Origin: JBOHER01 sp050701115
GTDB taxonomy: Bacteria > Actinomycetota > Actinomycetes > Mycobacteriales > Pseudonocardiaceae
Direction of reading: 5' to 3'
Assembly: GCA_050701115.1 (NCBI GenBank)
Contig: JBOHER010000369.1
Location: forward strand, 1 to 11,851
Length of the DNA stretch: 11,851 bases
Numbering within the stretch: position 1 is the first letter of the stretch; every line of letters begins with the position of its first letter. A model generated the notes under the pieces. It was not told the origin of the DNA and made no database searches. It saw only the letters and a list, made by a program, of their open reading frames with translations. The position numbers were made by a program, and so were the translations under genes. This document shows positions 6,152 to 11,851 of this stretch, piece by piece.

Positions 6152-6520
6152 ATGACCCAACACCCGAAATTCACCGTGCTCACCGCGACCTGTCCCTCCC
6201 GCACATCGCTGGCCCGCATCGCCAACAAGTGGACAGCGATGGTGGTGATCGCGCTCAGTGACGGCCGGATGCGCTTCGGCGACCTGCGCACCGTGATCGA
6301 CGGAATCAGCGGGAAAGTCCTCACCGAGACACTGCGAGACCTGCAACGCGACGGCCTCGTCGCACGCCACGCCTACGCGGAAATGCCGCCCAGGGTCGAA
6401 TACGAGCTGACCGCCCTCGGGCGCACACTGCACGCACCTTTGCAGGCACTGGGCCGCTGGGCCGAAGAACACATCGAAGAGGTGCTCGCCGCGCGCGAGA
6501 CCTACGACGTCGGTAACTAA
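6152..6520 (+). CDS. HxlR-family winged-helix transcriptional regulator
   Basis: This 122-residue one-domain regulator has the HxlR pattern: a lone N-terminal Cys14 in TATCPSR, then ARIANKWTAMVVIALSDG (23-40), RFGDLRTVIDGISGKVLTETL with the recognition helix, LQRDGLVARHAYAEMPPRVEY as the wing, and LTALGRTL before the dimerisation helix. Family members bind as dimers and several (YodB, CatR, HypR) sense quinones or oxidants through an N-terminal Cys. Cys14 is the only Cys here. The start at 6152 is preferred over ATG 6146 because ACGAG sits 9 nt upstream; a longer GTG-started frame from 6083 would run through the -10. It probably controls itself and the SnoaL-like gene upstream through GTAAC sites, and possibly the divergent operon. 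Confidence 0.9.
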   Translation: MTQHPKFTVLTATCPSRTSLARIANKWTAMVVIALSDGRMRFGDLRTVIDGISGKVLTETLRDLQRDGLVARHAYAEMPPRVEYELTALGRTLHAPLQALGRWAEEHIEEVLAARETYDVGN

Positions 6521-6522
6521 CC
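6512..6522. promoter_or_regulatory. GGTAACTAACC motif at the hxlR stop codon
   Basis: This motif spans the TAA stop of hxlR. Its core GTAACTAA is the reverse complement of TTAGTTAC at 5589-5596 in the proposed operator. It marks the boundary between intact DNA and the gene remnants to the right. It may be a further HxlR site, the residue of a lost promoter, or chance. Confidence 0.3.
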
Positions 6523-6664
6523 TCATGTGGTTGAGCATCGCCTTGCTTGCGCCGTAGAAACCGATGCCCGGAGCCGACCGGATTCCCGCAACCGACGAAA
6601 CATTGACGACGGCACCGCCGTGGTCAGACATCCACTTGCCCAACGCGATGGCCTGAAGCGACTC
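6522..6664 (-). pseudogene. Short-chain dehydrogenase/reductase fragment
   Basis: Read on the minus strand, about 47 codons translate to the catalytic core of a classical SDR: QAIALGKWMSDHGGAVVNVS, then SVAGIRSAPGIGFYGASKAM and LNHM. It contains the NVSS serine and the YGASK catalytic Tyr-Lys motif. Both ends are missing. The Rossmann GxxxGxG segment would lie upstream (right) and is replaced by the PucR-like remnant on the other strand. The downstream part stops at the hxlR stop codon. There is no start codon in a sensible place and the piece cannot be functional. The core is close to intact, so loss looks recent and caused by rearrangement. Confidence 0.75.
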
Positions 6665-7215
6665 AGAATCCCGCTCGGATCTGTCCGTCCCATCGGTGCC
6701 ATCACCTGCTATCGAAATGGGCAATTCTCCGAGCAGGACGTCGATCTAGCCGAGGCGATCAGTGCCCAGGCGGCCGCAGCCGTGATGTCCATACTCGGAA
6801 GCGATATCGCCCCGGTGATCGACCAGCTGCTCGAATCCACCGACACGGAGACCGTCGAGCGACTGCTGACGGCCTCGGCTGGGTCCCTGGGCCCACCCAT
6901 ATCTTCGCCATAAGAATCCATGTCTCGGCACCGGCGAACAGGGGTCACGCGCGGCGAGCCCGGGCGCGTTCTGGTCAGCGGCGACCTGGACGACCTCTTG
7001 TTCGTCCCCACTCCCCGCTGGTTCGCCCCCCGCGGACGATGAGGTCGCGGCGCGGATCGCTGTTCGTCCATCGAAACACCCTTCGTCAGCGCCTCTGACG
7101 CATCGAAGAACTCACCGGCCCTGACGAGTTCGAGAACTGGCTGACCGCCGGGCTCGCCGCACGGATGATCGAGCAGAGCAGAGTAGAACTCGCTCAAACT
7201 CGACCTGACGAGGCC
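6665..7215 (+). pseudogene. Remnant of a GAF-PucR/CdaR-type transcriptional regulator
   Basis: Two recognisable pieces lie in order on the plus strand. Positions 6665-6913 encode the end of a GAF-like sensor domain: RIPLGSVRPIGAITCYRNGQ, then FSEQDVDLAEAISAQAAAAV and an acidic helix, ending at TAA 6911-6913. In another frame, 7054-7119 encode LFVHRNTLRQRL, a TGA, then RIEELTG. This is the C-terminal helix-turn-helix typical of PucR-family regulators, broken by a stop where the family has Arg. The reading continues as DEFENWLTAGLAARM. The start, the middle of the protein and a common frame are all lost. A single C-to-T change (CGA to TGA) would explain the stop. It directly abuts the SDR fragment. 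Confidence 0.65.
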
Positions 7216-7466
7216 CCGCGATGTCCCCGAGGGGTGGTGAGCGCAGGCGAATTCTGCTGCTCCTTGCCAGATCACTGCGTCCTGTCACACGCAACGACGC
7301 GGGGTGCGGCGCGGTCGTGACCAGGTCCCGACCCCTGGTTCCGGGCGGGTTCTAGGGAACAGCGGGGGCTCGACCCGGCTGCGGTCGACGCCGTCGAAGA
7401 CGCTGCGGCCGACAACGTGCATCGGCTCGTCGACCACCGCCGCCTTTAGCTCGGGGCAATCGGCGG
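7216..7466. other. Gap without a recognisable gene
   Basis: No frame gives a recognisable protein. A short minus-strand stretch reads ELKAAVVDEPMHVVGRSVFD, which looks protein-like but could not be assigned. A 6-bp inverted repeat ACCAGG/CCTGGT with an 8-nt loop occurs at 7320-7339 but has no T-run and is not called a terminator. Confidence 0.4.
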
Positions 7467-7967
7467 TCAGTGCAGCAGGCGTTCCCTGTGCTGCAGGACG
7501 ACCGTCCGGCGCGGGTCGACGGCCGACAGCAGCGCGCAGAGCCGGTCGACCACCTCGAGGTCGTCGGCGCCGCTGGAGGTCTCCCAGAACGCCCACAGCG
7601 CGTCGATCCGGCCGCTCCGCAGGGCCAGCGCCCGCATGGTGGCCACCAGCGCCTCCCGCTCCTCGCAGATAGCGGGTGCCTCGGAGTCGGGCAGCGGGCC
7701 GTGCAGCTCGTCGAGCAACGTCCCGACGTGTGCATGACGCAATGCTGATCGCGCTCGCACGAAGTCCGCATCGACCTCGGCACCGATCCGGTACGGCTTG
7801 GTGCGCACGACATCCGCGCCCAGCTGGGCCCGCAGCCGGTGGATCTCCGCGCGCACGGTCACCGGGTTGCCCGCTTCGCCGTAGAGCTGCAACGCCAGCC
7901 GTTCGGCGCTCAGCCCGCTGGGATGCAGGGCGAGCAGCGCGAGGATCCCGGCGTGCCGCCGCACGGC
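7467..7967 (-). pseudogene. C-terminal fragment of a GAF-domain transcriptional regulator
   Basis: About 165 codons match from memory the conserved C-terminal half of actinomycete GAF-domain regulators often found next to aldehyde dehydrogenase genes: RRHAGILALLALHPSGLSAE, LALQLYGEAGNPVTVRAEIH, RLRAQLGADVVRTKPYRI, then ARSALRHAHVGTLLDELHGP, DALWAFWETSSGADDLEV and a proper end at VVLQHRERLLH. The winged-helix-like part and the helical tail are present. The N-terminal GAF sensor, about 250 residues in the family, is absent: a TAG stands in frame at 7970-7968, and the DNA beyond belongs to a helical-repeat protein on the opposite strand. A GTG at 7964 could still start translation of the piece, but no ribosome-binding site is evident. 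Confidence 0.7.
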
Positions 7968-7977
7968 CTACGCGTCG

Positions 7978-9419
7978 GGCTCGTGGGGATCACTTGTCCG
8001 TGCCCGAGAGCTACTGGCCAGCGCGTACGCACGAACGGGCGAACACCGCCTCGCAGTCCGCCTATTCGCCCTGGCGGGGACCTCGAAGAAGGCCACCCAA
8101 GTGGCGGCAGCCAACCCCGATGAGTATCTCGACGTTCGATTATGTCTGGCGCACCCTGCGTACTGGGTGAACGCGGTCGCCTACAGCATCATCGCCGAAC
8201 AGGCCGACCTGCTCCCCGACGATCAAGTTGCCGACATCAGCGCTGCCGCGCTGAACATTCTCGATGAGGCCCGGAACGGAACTCTCCAAGACTCACCGCT
8301 CCTCAGCCCCTCGGTGAAACTCAACGCCGTGAAAGTCTTGGCTTCGCTGGCCGAGCGCATGCCGCAGGAACATGCCCGGCGCCTACTCGAACACATGCAA
8401 CCGTGGGTGCCGCGCGAACCCAACCACTACCGACACACAGACGACGACCACGTCCGCGCCTGCGTCGGAATCGCGACAACCAACTCGGACCTACGTGCAG
8501 AAGCCATCGATCAACTTATGGGCCTTCTCGACGCGGCCGACTCGGGGGTCTCGGCCCGCGTCGAACGCGAGGCACGCGAACTCGTCCAGGAACATCCTGA
8601 CCTGGTTCGCGACCAGCTGGTGCCGATGACCGCGCGCGGGAACAGACACGCCGCACAACTACTGAGGGCGATCAGCGACGCGCCTTCGGCGGAGGAGCAA
8701 GCGTCGGCCGCTGAGGCTGCGGCCCGGCTACGCACGCCCCTACCAGCACCGCGCAGCAGGTCGACCTCGGCACTGGCGCTCAGGACGATGCGCAACTTTC
8801 GTTGCCACTGGACTCCGCAGAGCGGCGCGAGCTGGCGCATCTACAGCTGGAACACGCCCGGTCACCATACGAACCGTCCGCCAACAAAGCCGAGTACTAC
8901 GGTGCGGCCAGGATCCTCGCCCATGATCTTGACGATGTCGACGCGCTCTTCCAAGAAGCCATCGAGCTGGCTTCTGACAGGTCCGGCTCGCTCGGAGACG
9001 TCACGTTCGGGCTCGACACTCACCCGTTGAGCACCTTCCGCGTCTCCGGCATGACCATGGACCTGCGGCCTCACGCGCTCTTCCTCGCCGCTGCTGTTGT
9101 GCGATCGGAAGATCAGCAAGGCCAAGTGCGCCAGCTCGCCTACACGATGATTGGTTCCAGCACCGCTGCTGACCGGCAGATCACGAGCGCTCTCGGGGTC
9201 ATCGACGCGACGCCCGACCATGACATTCCGTTCCTAGCCACTCAGCAGTATTGGCCACTGCGAGCCCTCGCCTGGGCCCGCAGCAGCACGTCCCCGGCTG
9301 ATATCGGTCGCCTCCTCGCCGACGACCGCGATCCCCGCGTTCGGCGCCCGCTGGCGGAGGCTGTCTCGACCTCACCGTCAAACCCGGCCGCACCTGAAAT
9401 CCGGCAGGTACGAGGATGA
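7978..9419 (+). pseudogene. Helical-repeat (HEAT-like) protein, 5' truncated and frameshifted
   Basis: A coherent helical protein starts without a start codon at about 7981: SLVRARELLASAYARTGEHR, LAVRLFALAGTSKKATQVAA. It runs on through LSPSVKLNAVKVLASLAERM and AIDQLMGLLDAADSGVSARV to about 8720. There the sense switches to the frame one base back, continuing as AQLSLPLDSAERRELAHLQL, HPLSTFRVSGMTMDLRPHAL and RLLADDRDPRVRRPLAEAVS to TGA 9417-9419. The second frame has a stop at 8712-8714, so the shift lies after 8714 and before about 8760. A one-base deletion explains it. Together the pieces give about 480 codons. The last part has the D-PRVR pattern of HEAT repeats. A GTG at 8101 could start the first half, but the sense upstream shows that it is internal. 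Function is unknown; such repeats often form the tail of large signalling ATPases. Confidence 0.65.
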
Positions 9420-9536
9420 CGGCATCAGCATGGTCGGGTGACCGTGGGGACGTCGCTGTGCAGGCGGTACGAGTCAGGAAGCTCGTACAACGAACAGGGA
9501 ATCGATCTTGGTGGCTACTTCGCCGTTGCGGATGCG

Positions 9537-9840
9537 TCACCATTGCCATCGACGACTCGTCGTCACGATGGCATGGTGTCGCGTGGTTACGCTGTTGAGT
9601 TCGGCCAGTGGTTCTTCTTTCCAGACCTGGAACCAGCGGTGGCGTTCGGCCGTGCGGCGCGCATGTCCGCCGATTGTCACGCCTACGGCGTCCACGCTGC
9701 GGCACGCGTGCTGCAGTTCTGCGACGCCCATCGGTGCGACGAGATGGTTCTGCTTGTTGACTCCAGCCGTGACGGGCAGGTTGATCGCCACGATGACGCA
9801 CATCGGCGAGGTGGGTGACGGTCGTGTCGGTGGTGGTCAT
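9537..9840 (-). pseudogene. Possible small frameshifted hypothetical gene
   Basis: On the minus strand AAGGAG (9857-9852) stands 11 nt before an ATG at 9840 that begins MTTTDTTVTHLAD. After this the frame turns into Arg-rich low-complexity sequence. The frame one base on continues as a normal-looking protein from 9803: MCVIVAINLPVTAGVNKQNH, LVAPMGVAELQHACRSVDAV, then HRWFQVWKEEPLAEL to TGA at 9537. A +1 shift near 9803 would join them into about 100 codons. Against this, a plus-strand frame (9438-9818) across the same DNA is about equally plausible by codon use, with about three-quarters G or C at third positions in both. No family is recognised. Confidence 0.25.
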
Positions 9841-10144
9841 CGCGATCGTGTCTCCTTCCTGGCCGTGGGCGATCACTCGGTCGTTCCGGAGTATCCGGCG
9901 CTGCGTGGGCAGGTGGGGTGGTGTGAGGGGTCGCCGTCGCATTCGGGCAGGCGGGCGGTGTTCCAGCGGGGTGTCGAGTTCGGCACCGAGGTCGGCCAGT
10001 GTCGCGACGAGCGGTAGACCGGCGATATTTGAGTGTGCGGTATTCCGCAGTCGGTCACCAACGGCGCGGGCTGGCATGCTGGGCGTGCCGCCGCCGACCG
10101 CGCGGACCTCACTGTCGAGCGGCAGGCGGTGAGCGCCTGACGCG
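9841..10144. other. Gap without a recognisable gene
   Basis: No frame on either strand carries a recognisable domain. A minus-strand stretch reads IAGLPLVATLADLGAELDTP but soon becomes Arg/Pro-rich. No helicase or primase motif that could continue the truncated gene at 10145 was found here. It may be filler from the rearrangement that removed the rest of that gene. Confidence 0.4.
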
Positions 10145-10444
10145 TTATCTCGCGTCGGTACGAACGTTTTCCCACCGGGTGGCGTAGACGTCGGTGCGAG
10201 CGGCGAACAAGGCCGCGAAGAGATCAAGCTTCGCCGCCGGCGCCGACCGCCGATCGACCGGACCGGGAGTAGCTTCGAAGAAACCGGTCTGCACCGGGCC
10301 GGGTGGCGCCGCCTGCTTGGGCGTCAGCTCCAGCAGGCGCAACAACCGCGCGTTCTCCGCACGCAACTGCGCGGTCACAGCGCGGAGACCCGCGAGTTCC
10401 TCCGCGAGCCCCGCGACCTTCGCTGACTGGAGATCGTCTTCCAC
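10145..10444 (-). pseudogene. N-terminal fragment of a TOTE-conflict-system-like primase-helicase
   Basis: From GTG at 10444 a 99-codon frame encodes a leucine-zipper-like coiled coil (AEELAGLRAVTAQLRAENAR, LLRLLEL at about 12-39) and a Pro-rich linker (TPKQAAPPGPVQTGFFEATP). The segment KLDLFAALFAARTDVYATRW, ENVRTD follows. This order is the usual N-terminus of actinomycete proteins annotated with a TOTE-conflict-system archaeo-eukaryotic primase domain, where LF..LF..R.DVYA.RWEN begins the primase. In those proteins several hundred residues follow, including the primase core and a superfamily-2 helicase. Here TAA ends the frame at once and the expected continuation is not found downstream. 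It lies 23 bp after the 388-residue gene, so the two form an operon remnant. The fragment is unlikely to be active. Family assignment is from memory of the pattern. Confidence 0.7.
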
Positions 10445-10467
10445 GGAACCCACCGTAGATCTGATGC

Positions 10468-11634
10468 TCAGATGCCGGCTCGGTCGAGGCGCTCGATGAG
10501 GCTGGGTTTGCGCGCGTGCGTTTGCCGCAGTGCGATGGTGCGCAACGTGAAAGTGTCGTAGCGGTCCTCGCGTTCGGCGAGTGCTTGGAGATCGGTGAGT
10601 AGCGTGACGGCGGCGTCGTATTCGGCCGGTTTCCGGGTGTCGATCAGCGCGTCGACGCGCGCCCACGCGGCGTCTTCCTCGTCGGCCAGTTCTTCCAGCC
10701 GTCGTTCGCGGGCCTGGGTGTGCGCCTGCTCCCGGCGTGCCTCGTCCTCCGCGCGCTGGGCAGCCAGCCGACGCTGTCGGTCGGCTCGTCGGCGTGCCGC
10801 GTCGTCGAGCAGGTCGGCCACGGTCCGGCGGGTTGGGACGGGAATGGTCGGGGCGGTGTCGCCGCGGTAACGGCGCAGCAGTTCCATCCGCACCCGCGCG
10901 GCCTCACCCTGGACGACCCGCGCCAGGAGCCGGTTCTTCTCGGCGGCCGGCAGGTGGGCCACCCAGTCGGCGAGGTCGCTGGGATCGTCGTCGATCTCCT
11001 CGAGCGGTGGAGAAGTTTGGGCGGCGATCGTGAGCAGGTCGTTGTCCTGGCGGAGGAAGTCGGCCAGCGCCCGCTGTGCCGCGGTGAGCGTGCCCAGCCC
11101 AGGCGGAACGGGTGGTTCGAGATCGTCGTCGGCGTCGCGGTCGAAGACGGCCTCGTCACACTCCCAGGCGCCGTAAGCGGCCAACCAGGCGAGGTAGAGC
11201 GGCCGGAGATCACCGGCGGCGAGCTCGGCACGAACTCCGACGATCGCCGACAGCAACGCCTCGGCGTCGTAGTCGAAATCAAGCTCACCGGCGTGGCCAT
11301 CGCTGGTGAAGTCGAGCACGATGAATTCGTCCGTGCCCCAGGCACTCACCTGGTCGTCGACGCGGTACTCCTCGACGACATCGGGATCGAGCAGATCACA
11401 GGGCAGGCGGAACATCACCCGGTGCGTACCCCAGTTGGCCACATACAGGTGCGCGTCGTAATAGCGCTCCATCAACAGGTTCGGATTGCCCTTGAAATCG
11501 CCCCAGTGGTACTCGTTCACGAAACTGGTGGCAGTGATCCTCGCCCGGGTGGACAGCGACCGAACTTTGGCCTGCTCGTCATCGTCCAGCGGCCGGTCGA
11601 TCGCCAGGAATTCATAGTACTGGTACTCGCTCAC
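10468..11634 (-). CDS. Conserved hypothetical protein with charged C-terminal coiled coil
   Basis: This 388-residue protein is intact. The start is GTG at 11634 (SEYQYYEFLAIDRPL); the frame stays open to 11805, but that part is not protein-like. Residues 1-120 look globular, with EYHWGDFKGNPNLLMERYYD (41-60), AHLYVANWGTHRVMFRLP and an acidic DELDF-type segment. Residues 121-260 are helical and include LYLAWLAAYGAWECDEAVF. Residues about 273-328 are a strongly charged coiled coil rich in Arg, Glu and Ala. The end, YDAAVTLLTDLQALAER and HARKPSLIERLDRAGI, is a compact helical motif. I recall similar actinomycete proteins only as hypotheticals, often near SWIM-type zinc-finger or helicase genes, and cannot give a function. 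It precedes the TOTE-like fragment by 23 bp on the same strand, suggesting a shared operon. No transmembrane segment or known catalytic motif was seen. Confidence 0.8.
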   Translation of the reverse strand: MSEYQYYEFLAIDRPLDDDEQAKVRSLSTRARITATSFVNEYHWGDFKGNPNLLMERYYDAHLYVANWGTHRVMFRLPCDLLDPDVVEEYRVDDQVSAWGTDEFIVLDFTSDGHAGELDFDYDAEALLSAIVGVRAELAAGDLRPLYLAWLAAYGAWECDEAVFDRDADDDLEPPVPPGLGTLTAAQRALADFLRQDNDLLTIAAQTSPPLEEIDDDPSDLADWVAHLPAAEKNRLLARVVQGEAARVRMELLRRYRGDTAPTIPVPTRRTVADLLDDAARRRADRQRRLAAQRAEDEARREQAHTQARERRLEELADEEDAAWARVDALIDTRKPAEYDAAVTLLTDLQALAEREDRYDTFTLRTIALRQTHARKPSLIERLDRAGI

Positions 11635-11851
11635 TACCCATCCACTCAATCGGCCTCGTCGACCTGGTCGGAGGCCGCAACATATCAGGACCAGCGTGCA
11701 GATCTTGAGTTTCGCAGTTTGAGAGCCTCGGCGAGGGTCGGCCGGTTCCGGCGACGTGCTGGGCTGTTTGGGTGATGATGATCTCGGGCGGCGTGTCGTG
11801 ATCATGCTGCCGTAGAACGTGAAGAAGCATCGGCGGGTGTGATCACTGTCC
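11635..11851. other. Upstream region of the 388-residue hypothetical gene
   Basis: This should carry the promoter of the minus-strand gene at 11634. Read on that strand, TATGTT occurs about 50 nt upstream as a weak -10 without a matching -35. GTGATCA is repeated 42 bp apart (about 11798 and 11840). Open frames here are not protein-like. Confidence 0.3.

Noticed and set aside
5648..6724. A 358-residue minus-strand frame through the second SnoaL-like gene and hxlR
   Set aside because: Only its first part (about 6522-6664) is real SDR sequence; the rest is the complement of two genuine genes with good starts.
7320..7339. Stem-loop ACCAGG/CCTGGT as a terminator
   Set aside because: The stem is only 6 bp, has no T-run after it and does not follow a gene end at a suitable distance.
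8715..8760. Programmed -1 ribosomal frameshift in the helical-repeat gene
   Set aside because: No X-XXY-YYZ slippery heptamer is present in the interval, and the gene already lacks its 5' end, so a simple deletion is likelier.
9199..10227. A 342-residue minus-strand frame
   Set aside because: It is Arg/His-rich with no domain and overlaps the helical-repeat gene in antisense; this is the look of a shadow frame in GC-rich DNA.

Overview
The window is GC-rich, with genes whose third codon positions are mostly G or C, GTG starts and short gene overlaps. The gene families (a ProU/OpuA-type importer, a two-component flavin monooxygenase, an HxlR regulator, GAF-type and PucR-type regulators, a TOTE-type primase) fit a high-GC actinomycete, perhaps of the Pseudonocardiaceae. 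That placement is an inference from style and gene content.

Positions 1 to about 5400 hold one compact operon on the minus strand. In transcription order it encodes a long-chain-luciferase-like (LLM) FMN monooxygenase, its flavin reductase, a SnoaL-like (NTF2-fold) protein, then the ATPase, permease and lipoprotein-anchored substrate-binding subunit of a quaternary-amine (glycine betaine/choline-like) ABC importer. The binding protein runs off the left edge. Gaps are short, the ATPase and permease overlap by ATGA, and a 21-codon micro-ORF bridges the SnoaL-like gene and the ATPase gene. The simplest reading is uptake and oxidative breakdown of a small charged amine or sulfur compound. The substrate cannot be named from sequence.

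Positions 5399 to 5668 are a divergent control region. It has a leftward promoter overlapped by a TGTGT/ACACA palindrome, TGAAC half-sites on 10- and 20-bp spacing, a CRP-like site, and a cluster of GTTAC half-sites facing the rightward genes. To the right lie a second SnoaL-like gene and an HxlR regulator. The GTAAC motif recurs at the hxlR promoter and at the hxlR stop codon, suggesting autoregulation.

From about 6521 to 10145 the DNA is a patchwork of broken genes. In order these are a short-chain dehydrogenase core fragment (minus strand), a PucR/CdaR-type regulator remnant with an in-frame stop in its helix-turn-helix, the C-terminal third of a GAF-type regulator (minus), a helical-repeat (HEAT-like) protein without its 5' end and with a frameshift, and an unclassified low-confidence segment.

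At the right end, on the minus strand, is an intact 388-residue conserved hypothetical gene. It is followed 23 bp downstream by the first 99 codons of a TOTE-conflict-system-like primase-helicase, cut off where the primase domain begins. This looks like the surviving end of a damaged defence or conflict locus, and the 388-residue protein is the best candidate in the window for an undescribed partner.

No tRNA, rRNA, CRISPR array, intact insertion sequence or integrase was recognised.
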